The notes under the pieces were generated by a model. The model ran no database searches and was not told the origin of the DNA. It was given only the letters and a program-made list of their open reading frames with translations. Shown in pieces: positions 26,237 to 35,943 of a DNA stretch of 64,000 nucleotides; position 1 is the stretch's first letter, and the number at the start of each line of letters is the position of its first letter. This DNA comes from Deltaproteobacteria bacterium UBA2409 (GTDB lineage Bacteria; Bdellovibrionota_C; UBA2361; DDRT01). The stretch is from positions 43,232 through 107,231 of the forward strand of contig DDRT01000022.1 in assembly GCA_002343185.1 (NCBI GenBank). The letters are read 5' to 3'. Both the position numbers and the translations under genes were made by a program.

Positions 26237-27190
26237 ATGATGATACAAAAATCTGGCAAAAATCAAACTAGGGACAATACCCTGAGTCTTGAGTATGTTA
26301 CTTGTGACCTTTGCGAAAGCATCGAGTTTGAACACGTTTACTCTAAAGGAGATGACACATATTTTACTACGCTGTTTGATTTTCCAGTAGTTAGATGTAA
26401 AAACTGCAAACTTACTTTTGTTAATCCCAGACCTAGCAGTGAGTCGATGCGCGCATTTTACCCTAAGCCTTATTACGAACGAGGCTCAGCAGAAAATACA
26501 ACGCGATATGAGGCATATATGAGCTGGATTCGAGTTCCCCCCTCAGCGCGAGTTTGTGAGGTGGGGTGCGGTAGGGGAGATTTCCTAAAGCTACTGATCG
26601 AAAAACACCAACTAAAAGAAGCAGTCGGCATTGATCCGTACGCCGCCTCATTCTTAGATATTGATGCAAAATTTTTCAAATCAACCCTAGTTGAGGCAAA
26701 ACTCGAATCTGGGAGCTTTGATGTTATTATGGCTTGGGCAGTGCTTGAGCATGTTCATGAACCGCTGAAATATTTTAAAGAGATCTCTAGAATTTTAAAA
26801 CCGGGGGGTCACTTTTATTGCCTTGTTACAAATGCTAATAGCATTTATGGCAGATTTGCTTATAAAGAAGACGTACCGCGACATCTTTATCACTTCTCGA
26901 AACGTTCTCTTAATGAATACGCTTATAAAGTAGGTCTGCAATTAGATACTTATAAATTGAGTAATTCCATATACAACGGACGAGGCAACGGTACTTTTTC
27001 TCATTGGGTGCGTAAACTAGTAAGATTGCCTTGGTACTACGAAATCACCTCCCAATCTGAATCGCTTCGAAGCAAGATTGTAAATCTCGGTAAATTACTT
27101 GATCGCGTTATTTTTAGAGGCAACTGGGAAGAAACATTAGGCATAAGCGGTATAGCCCACGTCTCCTTTATAAAATCTGAAAATGGCTAA
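26237..27190 (+). CDS. SAM methyltransferase with N-terminal zinc-finger-like domain
   Basis: A protein of about 317 residues. The N-terminus has CDLC and CKNCKLTFVNPRP, a four-cysteine zinc-binding module common in polysaccharide-locus methyltransferases. The Rossmann part has VCEVGCGRGDFLKLL, FDVIMAWAVLEHVHEP and RILKPGGHFYC. The start is ATG 26237 or ATG 26240; a GTG at 26216 would overlap the divergent FkbM gene. The stop overlaps the flippase start by 8 nt. Confidence 0.85.
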   Translation: MMIQKSGKNQTRDNTLSLEYVTCDLCESIEFEHVYSKGDDTYFTTLFDFPVVRCKNCKLTFVNPRPSSESMRAFYPKPYYERGSAENTTRYEAYMSWIRVPPSARVCEVGCGRGDFLKLLIEKHQLKEAVGIDPYAASFLDIDAKFFKSTLVEAKLESGSFDVIMAWAVLEHVHEPLKYFKEISRILKPGGHFYCLVTNANSIYGRFAYKEDVPRHLYHFSKRSLNEYAYKVGLQLDTYKLSNSIYNGRGNGTFSHWVRKLVRLPWYYEITSQSESLRSKIVNLGKLLDRVIFRGNWEETLGISGIAHVSFIKSENG

Positions 27191-28400
27191 GTCCCAATCG
27201 ATGTACAAAACCTCTAGTCTTCTTTGGTTTAGCCAAATCGCCGGAATGATAATGGCACTTGTCTCTTCGATTTTAGTAAGTCGTTACCTAGGTCCAGAAA
27301 ATAGGGGTATATTCACGATGACCTTCTTAATACCCAGTTTAATTGCACAATTTATGTGTTTTGGACTTGGTACCTCAGGGGTCTTTTATCTTCGCTCAAA
27401 TACTGACCGAAAAGACACATACTTCACTGCCCTGCTACTATTGACACTAATAGCTTCAGCCACAGGCATATTTGCGGTTTTAGCTCTAGGATATTTTAAT
27501 CCTCAATTTTTGAAGGACATAAACTTAACTTTCTGTTTCTTTTTCACGGTAATTTTGATTATTCAGGGGAATCTAGTCCCTGTTTTATTAAGTCTCTCAT
27601 CAATTAACTTTTATGTTACTTATCAAGTAGCTAACCAGGCGGTAGTTACCGCCCTAGTCTCTTCTGTTGCAGTTTTAACCGAGGACTTAAACTCAACCTT
27701 AATATCCAACCTAACGGCTTCTATTATTGCGGTAATCAGTTTAATGATTTTACTTCTAAGAACTTTTTCCATAACGGCTTTAAGCTTAAATCCTATCAAA
27801 CATTTAATTTCATATGGTTTTAGAATGGTAATTTCAGATGTATTGGATTTGACCTATCGACGAGCTTCATCTGTAGTGATTGCCCAAAGGTTTGATATGC
27901 ATTCTCTGGGTATCTACTCAGGAGCATTCGGGATAGTTGAAAGATTGTGGACTATAACCGATGCTATTGGAACCGCAATCTTGGTTCGGATCACAGACAC
28001 CGCCAATAGCGCTAGATTTTCACTATTGCTGCGCACACTCGGTGTGGTCTCAATAATTTTGTTCCCTATTTTTGCGGCTCTTTGGATATTAGCTGATCAG
28101 ATTATTTTGATATTATTTGGAGAGGCATTCAGGGATTCAATTGAACTTTTTAAGTATCTAATAATCGCAATTTTCTTCGACGGAATAAGAAGAATTATTC
28201 AAGGTTACTTTAAAGGAACCGGAGCCGGTAAGGTTCTAATAATTTCAAACTTAATCGCTACATTACTTATTGTAATATCCTTCGCCTGCATAACTTTCGA
28301 TAACATTGCAAGTATAGTTAAGATTCATATTTTTGTTTCTATCTTTTCCTTACTCGCCTGTCTATTCCTAGCTCATAGAACCAAAGAGAATAAAAGATGA
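27183..28400 (+). CDS. Polysaccharide flippase, Wzx/MOP superfamily
   Basis: A 405-residue protein with about twelve membrane helices and the N-terminal pattern of Wzx-like transporters (SQIAGMIMALVSSILVSRYLGPENRG). These proteins move lipid-linked repeat units across the inner membrane. Overlaps upstream (8 nt) and downstream (4 nt) show it is part of a tight operon with a methyltransferase and a GT2. The presence of Wzx-like and Wzy-like proteins supports a Wzy-dependent pathway. Confidence 0.85.
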   Translation: MAKSQSMYKTSSLLWFSQIAGMIMALVSSILVSRYLGPENRGIFTMTFLIPSLIAQFMCFGLGTSGVFYLRSNTDRKDTYFTALLLLTLIASATGIFAVLALGYFNPQFLKDINLTFCFFFTVILIIQGNLVPVLLSLSSINFYVTYQVANQAVVTALVSSVAVLTEDLNSTLISNLTASIIAVISLMILLLRTFSITALSLNPIKHLISYGFRMVISDVLDLTYRRASSVVIAQRFDMHSLGIYSGAFGIVERLWTITDAIGTAILVRITDTANSARFSLLLRTLGVVSIILFPIFAALWILADQIILILFGEAFRDSIELFKYLIIAIFFDGIRRIIQGYFKGTGAGKVLIISNLIATLLIVISFACITFDNIASIVKIHIFVSIFSLLACLFLAHRTKENKR

Positions 28401-29272
28401 CAGTGAGCGTTTTAATACCTGTGAGGAACGGGGAAGGCTTCATCTGTGAAGCACTTCGCTCAATTCTTGCGCAGACCTACAGAAATATTGAAGTAATTGT
28501 GATAAACGACGGCTCTACAGACTACACCGCGGAATTGATCACTAAATACTTTCCTTCGGTAATATTACTAAACCAGCGAGCAAGCGGACAAGCAGCTGCG
28601 CTCAATTCAGGGATCTTACATTCAACAGGAGAATTTATTGCCTTACTCGATTCCGATGACGTCGCTGATCCCAAGAGGCTGGAAATTCAACTTGAGTATT
28701 TAAAGGAAAATCCAAACGCAGTATTTTGCTTCAGTGACAGATTCAACCTTTATTCAGATGGCAGCAAACTAACTAGGGTTTTCCCCCGTGAAATGAAAAC
28801 TATTCTGGATCTGCTTCGTTACAACTTTGTGACTCGATCTACCGTAATGATCAGGCGCTCCTGTCTAACTAGCGGAATTTATTTCGACGAAGAAATAACT
28901 GGAAATGACGATTGGTTAATGTGGTTAAAGCTACTCTGTAGGGGAGATGCCATTTACATTACTAAACCACTAGTTAATTATAGAATTCATGATAAAAACA
29001 TTAGTAAAACTCGACCCAAGCGATTAGTTCACCATTGTTGGGTAAAATTAAGAATGCTTGAGAAACTATGCGAGGAAGAGAGCATTAGAGACATACTGCG
29101 TTCGCGATGGATGAGCGCATGGGTTATGTATAAGCTATCAACTGTCTTTTATGGAAAACTTGGAGAGTGGATTTTCTCCAAGTTAATACGACTTGAGGAG
29201 GAAGTTTTTAGAATAATCGATCGAGCCAATAAATCACATACTCAAAAAATTTTTAGAGCTAAGGATTTCTAG
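28397..29272 (+). CDS. Family 2 glycosyltransferase
   Basis: A 291-residue GT-A enzyme. It has VSVLIPVRNGEGFICEALRS, the DDG-type motif VINDGSTD, and LLDSDDVADPKRLE, with the C-terminal DDWLMWLKL catalytic region. It adds a sugar, from a nucleotide donor, to a lipid-linked glycan on the cytoplasmic face. The stop overlaps the convergent GT4 gene by 14 nt. Confidence 0.92.
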   Translation: MTVSVLIPVRNGEGFICEALRSILAQTYRNIEVIVINDGSTDYTAELITKYFPSVILLNQRASGQAAALNSGILHSTGEFIALLDSDDVADPKRLEIQLEYLKENPNAVFCFSDRFNLYSDGSKLTRVFPREMKTILDLLRYNFVTRSTVMIRRSCLTSGIYFDEEITGNDDWLMWLKLLCRGDAIYITKPLVNYRIHDKNISKTRPKRLVHHCWVKLRMLEKLCEEESIRDILRSRWMSAWVMYKLSTVFYGKLGEWIFSKLIRLEEEVFRIIDRANKSHTQKIFRAKDF

Positions 29273-30377
29273 CCAGCTTAGTGTAGACATTCAACATCTT
29301 ATCCATTTCAATTTTAATATTATTTCGCTCTTCAATGGCTTTTCTGTTCAAACTGCGCGCGTTCTCTTTCATTTTATCATCATTAATAGCCAAAATTATT
29401 TTTTCAGCAAGAACAACAGGATCCGAGTGTGGAATTATGTACCCTGTTTCTCCATCCTCTATCCAGTCTCGAATATCCCCAGTATCAGTGTTAATTATCG
29501 GCAACCCTGTAGACATCGCCTCCGCCGTGCTGCCAGCCAGTCCACTCTCAGATAAAGAAGTTGAGACATATAAATCTGAAACCGCCAAGGCTTCTGCCAC
29601 TTGTTTTTCATTTAAGCGACCGAGAAATTGAATTGAATCAAACACTCCCAACTCCCTAGCTCTATGCTCCAGTTCTCCTCGTAATGGGCCATCGCCACCA
29701 ATCAAAAAACGCATATTTGGCTCCGCCTTAACGACAGCCGGCATTGCTTCTATGAAAGTTATCACACCATGTACTTGGGTCAGGGTTCTTATGCTTATAA
29801 TGACCTTTTGATTCGGGGTGAGATTATACTTACTGCGCAATTCATTTTTATCAGAGCGTGGTGCAAATATTTCGGTGTCGGTACCAAAGAAAGTAATAAT
29901 GATCCTAGAGGGATCAACCCCCATGTCTAGAAGAGCTGTCTGGGTGTTAATTCCATCGCAGTGTATCATGTCGCTTGAAACCAGTGCTAGCTTTGTTAGA
30001 ACATAATATACAAGGTTATTTCGCGCATGTATCAGAATATCAGAGCCCCAAGGAGTAATAAGCCTAGGCCTTGCTCCTGCTAGCATCGGCAACCAAGAAT
30101 AGGTATTAGCGGAATGAGAGTGTATCACGTTAGGTCTAAAGTCATTCAATAATCTATTCAATTTCCACAAAATACTCGGCAAACTTAGAACTCTAGGAAC
30201 GAATAGTTTTACTCGAGGGTCGGTAGCTATGATTTCTAATCTACAATTGGGATAATCAGCGGCGCTTGCCTCAGTATTTAAAGTCACTACTAAAACTTCG
30301 CAGTCTCTTGCCGAAAATTGGCTAACCCACCTCTTCAGGTGCATTTCGGTAGCATCCCCAAGAAAACACACTCGCAT
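29259..30377 (-). CDS. Family 4 glycosyltransferase
   Basis: A 372-residue GT-B enzyme, the last gene of a five-gene minus-strand run. Seen: N-terminal VCFLGDATEMHLKRWV, the VIHSHSANTYSWLPML segment, TLTQVHGVITFIEAMPAV, FLIGGDGPLRGEL, and the donor-binding ESGLAGSTAEAMSTGLPII ending with GETGYIIPHSDP. A retaining transferase for surface glycan assembly. The usual EFGxxxxEAMA motif appears as ESGLAGSTAEAM. Confidence 0.92.
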   Translation of the reverse strand: MRVCFLGDATEMHLKRWVSQFSARDCEVLVVTLNTEASAADYPNCRLEIIATDPRVKLFVPRVLSLPSILWKLNRLLNDFRPNVIHSHSANTYSWLPMLAGARPRLITPWGSDILIHARNNLVYYVLTKLALVSSDMIHCDGINTQTALLDMGVDPSRIIITFFGTDTEIFAPRSDKNELRSKYNLTPNQKVIISIRTLTQVHGVITFIEAMPAVVKAEPNMRFLIGGDGPLRGELEHRARELGVFDSIQFLGRLNEKQVAEALAVSDLYVSTSLSESGLAGSTAEAMSTGLPIINTDTGDIRDWIEDGETGYIIPHSDPVVLAEKIILAINDDKMKENARSLNRKAIEERNNIKIEMDKMLNVYTKLARNP

Positions 30378-30379
30378 CG

Positions 30380-31714
30380 CTATGCTCCACCGTTATTTAA
30401 CAAACTACAGAGAACTCCATTAGGCATGATAATAAGATAAAATAACACGACATCGCGAAAATCAATTATTGGTAACCAAAAAACGACCAATGAAACACAA
30501 AGAATAACGGCTCTTCGAGTTGGCGACTTACTTTTTAAACCTCGAATCAGTAATATGGAAAATATTGTTACCAGTAGCGATATACCTATAAAGCCCGTGT
30601 CTACTATTAATGCAGTCATCATATTTGTACCAACGTTGTCGAAATTCGTATTGGTCATTCTGAGTAGATAGCTTGGGTTATACTCCAACATAAAATCAAT
30701 TAAATATGGCCCCAAAACCAACCCTGCTACTGCATAGCCATACCCGAACATGAAAATAATCGGTGACTCCGAGATCGCCCTAACGCTTATTACCAAATGG
30801 GAATAGCGGTCTATATCACTGGTCTTACCCTCGAGATCGTCAGGCGTGGCCAAAGTCAGGAAAATTTTACCGAGGTTAGTTGATAAAGCGTCTAAATCTA
30901 TCAAATCTTGACTCAAATACGCAGTGGCAACTAGGCAGCCAGCAATTACAGTGGTAGGAAAAAGTCCTTTTAGTCGATGAAACGGAACAGACACCAGCAG
31001 AATGCATATGGAAGCAATTAGCCCAGCCCTAGAATCATAATAAAGCATGGTAAAAATGCATAAAAAAAGAGTACCCATGACGAATACACGGTCTCTGAAT
31101 CCACCTCTTGAAAGGCATAAACAAGCAGGTATCGACATAGTGACCACAGGAAAGACAGCATAAGCCGTCGTAGACCAAAGAAGCTGTGTGTCAGAGCGAG
31201 GTTGTTGAATATCAAAACGATCAATTCCAAAAAAAGTCTCTCCAATGGCACCAAACAGCAAATAAAAGAGAAAATATGCAAAATTGACTACTAAGAGGGT
31301 TGAAATGAGCGGACCGGTCTCGAGGCGAAAGCGGGGTCGGACGGATAGCAGCCAAGAGAAAACCGACATCGATAAAAAAAACAGGAGCCAACGCATCTTC
31401 CGCATTTCTTCAAAAATTACCACTCCCCTTACTGCCTGAAAGGCCAAATAGAGCATGAGCAAATGAAACGCTATTGAATGCATCCTCTGCAATTTAGTAA
31501 GTGATGCGGGACTCTCAGATCTAGTTAACGCTAAAAAAATCAGACCAAAGGCAAAAATTATCTCATCTGTAATTGTCAGATCATGGACATAAAATCCAGA
31601 TGAAAAGAGAACTCCAGCAATTAAGATAGGGAGAAAATTAGACTTTCTGCTGGTTAATATAAATAAAGAAAATGCTAGAATGGTGAGGGAGGCGACAAAT
31701 AGAGCAAAACTCAT
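30380..31714 (-). CDS. O-antigen polymerase/ligase-like membrane protein
   Basis: A 444-residue protein with eleven or so hydrophobic segments and a large periplasmic loop (about 270-345) containing ISVRAISESPIIFMFGYGYA, similar to Wzy/O-antigen ligase proteins. It lies between GT4 genes, with 4-nt overlap to the upstream gene and 2-nt spacing to the downstream one. With Wzx at 27183 it probably forms the polymerase step. Sequence conservation in this family is low, so exact role is inference. Confidence 0.65.
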   Translation of the reverse strand: MSFALFVASLTILAFSLFILTSRKSNFLPILIAGVLFSSGFYVHDLTITDEIIFAFGLIFLALTRSESPASLTKLQRMHSIAFHLLMLYLAFQAVRGVVIFEEMRKMRWLLFFLSMSVFSWLLSVRPRFRLETGPLISTLLVVNFAYFLFYLLFGAIGETFFGIDRFDIQQPRSDTQLLWSTTAYAVFPVVTMSIPACLCLSRGGFRDRVFVMGTLFLCIFTMLYYDSRAGLIASICILLVSVPFHRLKGLFPTTVIAGCLVATAYLSQDLIDLDALSTNLGKIFLTLATPDDLEGKTSDIDRYSHLVISVRAISESPIIFMFGYGYAVAGLVLGPYLIDFMLEYNPSYLLRMTNTNFDNVGTNMMTALIVDTGFIGISLLVTIFSILLIRGLKSKSPTRRAVILCVSLVVFWLPIIDFRDVVLFYLIIMPNGVLCSLLNNGGA

Positions 31715-32907
31715 TTCATAGTTCCGAGGATTTCTAATTGGTGTCGAATCTGAGGGTAAATTTCTCTTGCGCTGACCTCCCTATCGAAATAGTCAAAACT
31801 TCTTTTTCTCATTTCTCTTAGTTTATCCGGAGAAGCTCTCATATCCCTTATCGTGCGCGCTACAACGTTAGGTTCATTTAAATTACCTACTCCAATTCCA
31901 TTCTTTTCCAGGAGATCACTAAGCTCTCCCCGACCATTGTAGAACACAGCTAAACCCTGCGACAGATACTCAAAGACTTTGTTGGGTATGCACACTCCCG
32001 AAGTTAGTGCTCCGCCTTTCAAAAAACACAACCCAATATCGGCGATACTAAGCTCTCTCTGAATCTCAGACTCAGAAAGCCAACCGGTAACCCTAAGATT
32101 AGATTTAGCAGCAAATGAATAATCCCCGACCAAAGTAAAACTAACTTCCCTATCATCGATCAGTATATCGGCAACCTGATCCAGTAAATCAATATCGTAG
32201 CTGGATCCCGATGAGCCTATAAAAATGCAGTTAATCTGCTCTTTTCTCTCGATGTCAGAACCTGCAATAACAACATTTGGCCTAAGATAGCCGAGCATAA
32301 ACACCCGATCCATACTGTGGTCGGCTGGTAATCCCAAATTCTGGGCAAACTTCAACATTCCGGCACTTACGGCGATTCGCATATCGGCGTTCTTAAAAAC
32401 TGGAGTCATCAACCGCCGATAATATCCAACCAGTGGATTAACAAGATAGCGAGTGCCATATGGGAAATAATCTAGGAATGTTTCAGGCCAAGGGTCTCGA
32501 ACATCAATAACAAACTTTACCTGATGAAAAGCGGAGTAATCATAAGCCGCTCTGCATAGCTCCGGCGAGGGATAAGAAGAAAAAATAAGATCGGGTCTTC
32601 CCAACTTACTACTCACCTCTCGAAAATGCCGAGCTACATCGCGGTGGTGAAGAACTCTATTTAAAGAAATATTACGAGTATACCCCCGTCCATTCAAAAG
32701 CTTGACTTCATAATTTTCTCTAACGTGATATTGTTCAGAAGGATAATTTCTGTGTGTTTTTTTAGAATGATCGAACCTACCTGCAAACCAAATAACCTCA
32801 TGCCCATGGTCTGCCAATTCGGCAGCCAACATGGCTGATCGCATCAATCTGGCACCACTATCCAATAAAGGGAGCGGCTCCGCATCCTGGGTAATCCAGA
32901 CTTTCAA
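31711..32907 (-). CDS. Family 4-like glycosyltransferase
   Basis: A 398-residue GT-B protein. N-terminal segment MKVWITQDAEPLPLLDSGAR, RPDLIFSSYPSPELCRAAYD, FVIDVRDPWPETF, IFIGSSGSSYDIDLL and the C-terminal NKVFEYLSQGLAVFYNGRGEL match GT4 enzymes of the WbuB-like group (RDPWPE motif). It overlaps both neighbours by 4 nt. Donor and acceptor unknown. Confidence 0.88.
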   Translation of the reverse strand: MKVWITQDAEPLPLLDSGARLMRSAMLAAELADHGHEVIWFAGRFDHSKKTHRNYPSEQYHVRENYEVKLLNGRGYTRNISLNRVLHHRDVARHFREVSSKLGRPDLIFSSYPSPELCRAAYDYSAFHQVKFVIDVRDPWPETFLDYFPYGTRYLVNPLVGYYRRLMTPVFKNADMRIAVSAGMLKFAQNLGLPADHSMDRVFMLGYLRPNVVIAGSDIERKEQINCIFIGSSGSSYDIDLLDQVADILIDDREVSFTLVGDYSFAAKSNLRVTGWLSESEIQRELSIADIGLCFLKGGALTSGVCIPNKVFEYLSQGLAVFYNGRGELSDLLEKNGIGVGNLNEPNVVARTIRDMRASPDKLREMRKRSFDYFDREVSAREIYPQIRHQLEILGTMK

Positions 32908-33854
32908 ACTAACCTCGCATAAAGATCGATCAACTTAGGATATAAAATATCCTGCGAGTATTTTTCCACCAATTCTCTGCCATTGCTGCGCCGATTCTCA
33001 GCTAGCACCTTCTCAACCTCATGGCTTAAAATGTCTATATTGCGTTCAAAAACGCCTCCTATGTTAACACCAAATAATTGCGCTCTGACGTCCCCTACGT
33101 CTACAGCAACTACAGGCAAGTTACAGGCATTGGCCTCACGAACAACATTGGGGGAGCCTTCTTGATCCGACAAGAGAAGCAAAAGATCTGATCCGCTCAT
33201 TCTAAGTCTCATGCCATCTCTACTGATTCCTCCTTTTACTATCTCTAATCTAGAATCAGGATACTTTGACTTGACAGAACAAAGGATAGATTCAGCCAGA
33301 TCCAACCGCTTTCGAGGATCACTGGCATAAAATAATAGAACCTTTTCCTCATTTCTCCATCCCAAAGTTTCGCGAGCCAAAACTTTTTTTATCGGAACAA
33401 AAAAATTGAGATCTATTCCTGATGGAATCACCGTACTGTTTCTAAACCAAACATTTCGAGCGATCTCTTCCGATACAGCGACGACACAATCACTGAGACA
33501 CGCGGCCACAAATGAAAGCATCCTCTGTCCCAGATTTCTAAAAAACCCGTCATATTTGGAGGTTAATATATCACATCCTCTAAACGTCACCACCAAAGGT
33601 CGTCCCTGCTTTGCAAGAACTCCCAGAAAACCAGTGAGGGTTCCAAAATGCGAATGCACTATTTGCGGATTCCAAGTTTTGATAACTCTTCGTAACTCTA
33701 CAAGGTCCCTTAACGCACTAATTGGATCGCAGCCACCTTGAATCCAGAATCGAAGAACTTCTACGCCATTTCTTTCTAACCAATCGCATTGCTCAAGAAC
33801 AAAGGGCATGGCACCCTGTTTTCCCCTACCGGGTATGATCGCTAAAACTTTCAT
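32904..33854 (-). CDS. Family 4 glycosyltransferase
   Basis: A 316-residue GT-B protein, shorter than usual. Seen: IVHSHFGTLTGFLGVLA, TFRGCDIL, VIPSGIDLNFF, RKRLDLAESIL, and LLLLSDQEGSPNVVREANAC with PVVAVDVGDVRAQLFG. It is translationally coupled (4 nt overlaps) to the methyltransferase upstream and the GT4 downstream. Confidence 0.9.
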   Translation of the reverse strand: MKVLAIIPGRGKQGAMPFVLEQCDWLERNGVEVLRFWIQGGCDPISALRDLVELRRVIKTWNPQIVHSHFGTLTGFLGVLAKQGRPLVVTFRGCDILTSKYDGFFRNLGQRMLSFVAACLSDCVVAVSEEIARNVWFRNSTVIPSGIDLNFFVPIKKVLARETLGWRNEEKVLLFYASDPRKRLDLAESILCSVKSKYPDSRLEIVKGGISRDGMRLRMSGSDLLLLLSDQEGSPNVVREANACNLPVVAVDVGDVRAQLFGVNIGGVFERNIDILSHEVEKVLAENRRSNGRELVEKYSQDILYPKLIDLYARLV

Positions 33855-34579
33855 TCTTTGACCAACAAAAAAACCGATTTAAATCCTAGCTTTGGAAAAA
33901 GCTCTAGAATACGACAATCAACTATGTCGATCATTTCTATTCTCTGGGAAACGATAGAAGTCTTGTAAAATAAAAGACTGATGATATGAAAAACCCTTTT
34001 CTCGATTAAACTAAATTTAGGTGGGGGCAAAGTTTCGTATCTCAAGACATTACTAATCGACCACTTGGTCCTTCTCCCTCGCAAATATCCAATGTATCTA
34101 TTTAGATTAAATATCCAGTTATTTCCCAAGCATTCAATACCTAAGAAGACTCCCCCTTTCGTCAAAACTCTGTGAGCTTCTGAAAATGCAACGCTAGCTC
34201 TAACACTCGAAAGGCTCTCATGATCAATCACAACATCAAACGAGCCGTCTTTGAGATTAAGATTTTCGATATCCATTACCTCAAATCTTACGTTACTCAA
34301 TGAGGCTCCGTTCTGCCTTGCTAGGCTAATAGCAGCCTCGGAAACATCCACTCCTAATACTTCCTTAGCGCCAAATTGTGCAGCTAAAATTGAATGTTTT
34401 CCTTCTCCACACCCAATTTCGAGTACCCTCTTTCCTGGACATATCTCTTTCATTTTCTGGATAAAATAATTTTCGCTTTCAGCAAGGAGACCCTCTCGAA
34501 TATTTGGATCTACAAAATTTTGCCGTGCGGAGTATATCTCCTCATACATTTCCAGTTCTTTTTGCTTTCTCAACTCCAC
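33851..34579 (-). CDS. SAM-dependent methyltransferase
   Basis: A 242-residue enzyme, first gene of the five-gene minus-strand operon. Motifs: VLEIGCGEGKHSILAAQFG, LGVDVSEAAISLARQNG, FDVVIDHESLSSV, and VLTKGGVFLGIECLG. It begins with GTG 34577-34579. Likely a sugar or lipid methyltransferase for the surface glycan. It is divergent from the DegT-like gene with 36 nt between, shared promoter region. Confidence 0.82.
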   Translation of the reverse strand: MELRKQKELEMYEEIYSARQNFVDPNIREGLLAESENYFIQKMKEICPGKRVLEIGCGEGKHSILAAQFGAKEVLGVDVSEAAISLARQNGASLSNVRFEVMDIENLNLKDGSFDVVIDHESLSSVRASVAFSEAHRVLTKGGVFLGIECLGNNWIFNLNRYIGYLRGRRTKWSISNVLRYETLPPPKFSLIEKRVFHIISLLFYKTSIVSQRIEMIDIVDCRILELFPKLGFKSVFLLVKE

Positions 34580-34602
34580 TGGTATTTACCAAATCACTAG
34601 CA

Positions 34603-34615
34603 TATATTGACGTAT
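34603..34615 (+). promoter_or_regulatory. Minus-10 hexamer abutting the DegT-like gene
   Basis: TATATT (34603-34608) followed by seven bases and ATG 34616. No SD. This is one of the clearest leaderless-type starts in the window. Confidence 0.5.
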
Positions 34616-35716
34616 ATGAAAAAAATCCCCTACTTCAACTACAAAGCCCTTTTTGAAGCTGATAAGGAGAAATTCTCCGATATAATGATATCAGTTGCAG
34701 AGCGTGGTGCATATATCGCCTGTGAAGAATTGGCTGAATTTGAGTTAGAATTAGCAAAATTTAGTGGCTGTAAATATGCAGTAGGAGTTGCTGATGGGAC
34801 AGCCGCTATCATTATAGCCCTAAAAGCCGGTGGAGTCGGAGCTGGAGATGAGGTGATCGTTGCTTCTCACACGATGGTTGCAACTGCGTCTGCATGCGCT
34901 TGGATTGGCGCAACTCCTATTTTAGTTGATTGCTTAGATGACCACTTAATGGATCCAAAAAGTGCTAAAAAAGCTATAACGAAAAAAACAAAAGCAATAA
35001 TGCCAACACAGCTAAATGGTAGAGTCTCTGAGATGAATGAAATAAGGGATCTATGTAAAGAAAATAATCTTTTACTATTTGAAGATGCTGCTCAAGCTTT
35101 AGGTGCAAAGTATAAAGGCCAGTGTGCAGGAACTTTCGGAGTTGCTGGAACAATCAGTTTCTATCCTGCAAAAACTTTAGGCTGCTTTGGCGATGGTGGA
35201 GCCGTTCTTACAAATGATGAAGAAGTATACAGAAAAATAAAACTTTTAAGAGACCATGGAAGAAACGAAAAAGGCGAAGTTGAATGTTGGGGGCTAAATT
35301 CAAGGCTTGATAATATTCAAGCTGCAATTTTGCTCCATAAACTAAAAAGCTATCCACAAGCAATTGAAAAGAGACGAGCCCTTGCTCATGCATACAATGA
35401 ACAACTTTCTATGATTCCTGAGCTTCTTCTTCCTCCAGCTCCTGAAAATGGAGATAGATATGATATCTATCAAAACTACGAAATCGAAGCTGCAAAGAGA
35501 GACGAGCTGAAAAAGTATCTTGCTGATAATGGTGTTGGAACTCTTATTCAGTGGGGTGGAAAGGCAGTTCATCAATGGAAAGGTTTAGGGTTTAATCTTT
35601 CACTTCCAAGAACGGAAAAGCTTTTTGAAAGATGTTTAATGCTTCCGATGAATACATCTTTAAGCTTTGAGGATGTTCAGTATATCTGTGAGAAGGTTAG
35701 GGAGTTTTATAACTAG
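34616..35716 (+). CDS. DegT/DnrJ/EryC1/StrS-type aminotransferase
   Basis: A 366-residue PLP-dependent sugar aminotransferase or dehydratase. Seen: GVADGTAAIIIALKAGGVG, ASHTMVATASACAWIGATPI, the phosphate-binding FEDAAQALGAKYKG, and the Lys loop SFYPAKTLGCFGDGGAV (PLP Schiff-base lysine, PAK). C-terminal RLDNIQAAILLHKL is typical. It makes an amino sugar from a nucleotide-linked ketosugar. Start ATG 34616 chosen over TTG 34607 because of the TATATT spacing. It leads into the toxin-antitoxin pair 230 nt later. Confidence 0.94.
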   Translation: MKKIPYFNYKALFEADKEKFSDIMISVAERGAYIACEELAEFELELAKFSGCKYAVGVADGTAAIIIALKAGGVGAGDEVIVASHTMVATASACAWIGATPILVDCLDDHLMDPKSAKKAITKKTKAIMPTQLNGRVSEMNEIRDLCKENNLLLFEDAAQALGAKYKGQCAGTFGVAGTISFYPAKTLGCFGDGGAVLTNDEEVYRKIKLLRDHGRNEKGEVECWGLNSRLDNIQAAILLHKLKSYPQAIEKRRALAHAYNEQLSMIPELLLPPAPENGDRYDIYQNYEIEAAKRDELKKYLADNGVGTLIQWGGKAVHQWKGLGFNLSLPRTEKLFERCLMLPMNTSLSFEDVQYICEKVREFYN

Positions 35717-35908
35717 GCAGTTTGCAACCTCAATCTCATAACTAGCTGAATTTATTGATTTAGACATATACAAAATGCATTGCTACTATTAAAATTGCAT
35801 GACGAAATGTATGTATGATCAGCAGATTACGGATCTTTTTCATTCTAAATTTTTCCATTATTAGCCCGTAAATCACTCTACTCCGCTCTAAATTCTCTTG
35901 AATTCCGG
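35717..35908. other. Spacer before the toxin-antitoxin operon
   Basis: AT-rich, no gene visible. It contains repeats of GCAT/ATGC type sequence (35766-35830) but no clear hairpin terminator for the aminotransferase gene. The promoter of the following operon begins at 35909. Confidence 0.3.
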
Positions 35909-35943
35909 TTGACACTAGCGTAAACTATAGTTAACATCTTGAG
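35909..35943 (+). promoter_or_regulatory. Promoter and likely operator of the HigBA-type operon
   Basis: TTGACA (35909-35914), a 17-nt spacer and TAACAT (35932-35937), ending 6 nt before ATG 35944. A 16-nt near-palindrome GTAAACTATAGTTAAC (35920-35935) overlaps the -10 and has one mismatched pair. This is where an antitoxin with a helix-turn-helix would repress its own operon. Binding is inferred. Confidence 0.55.
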
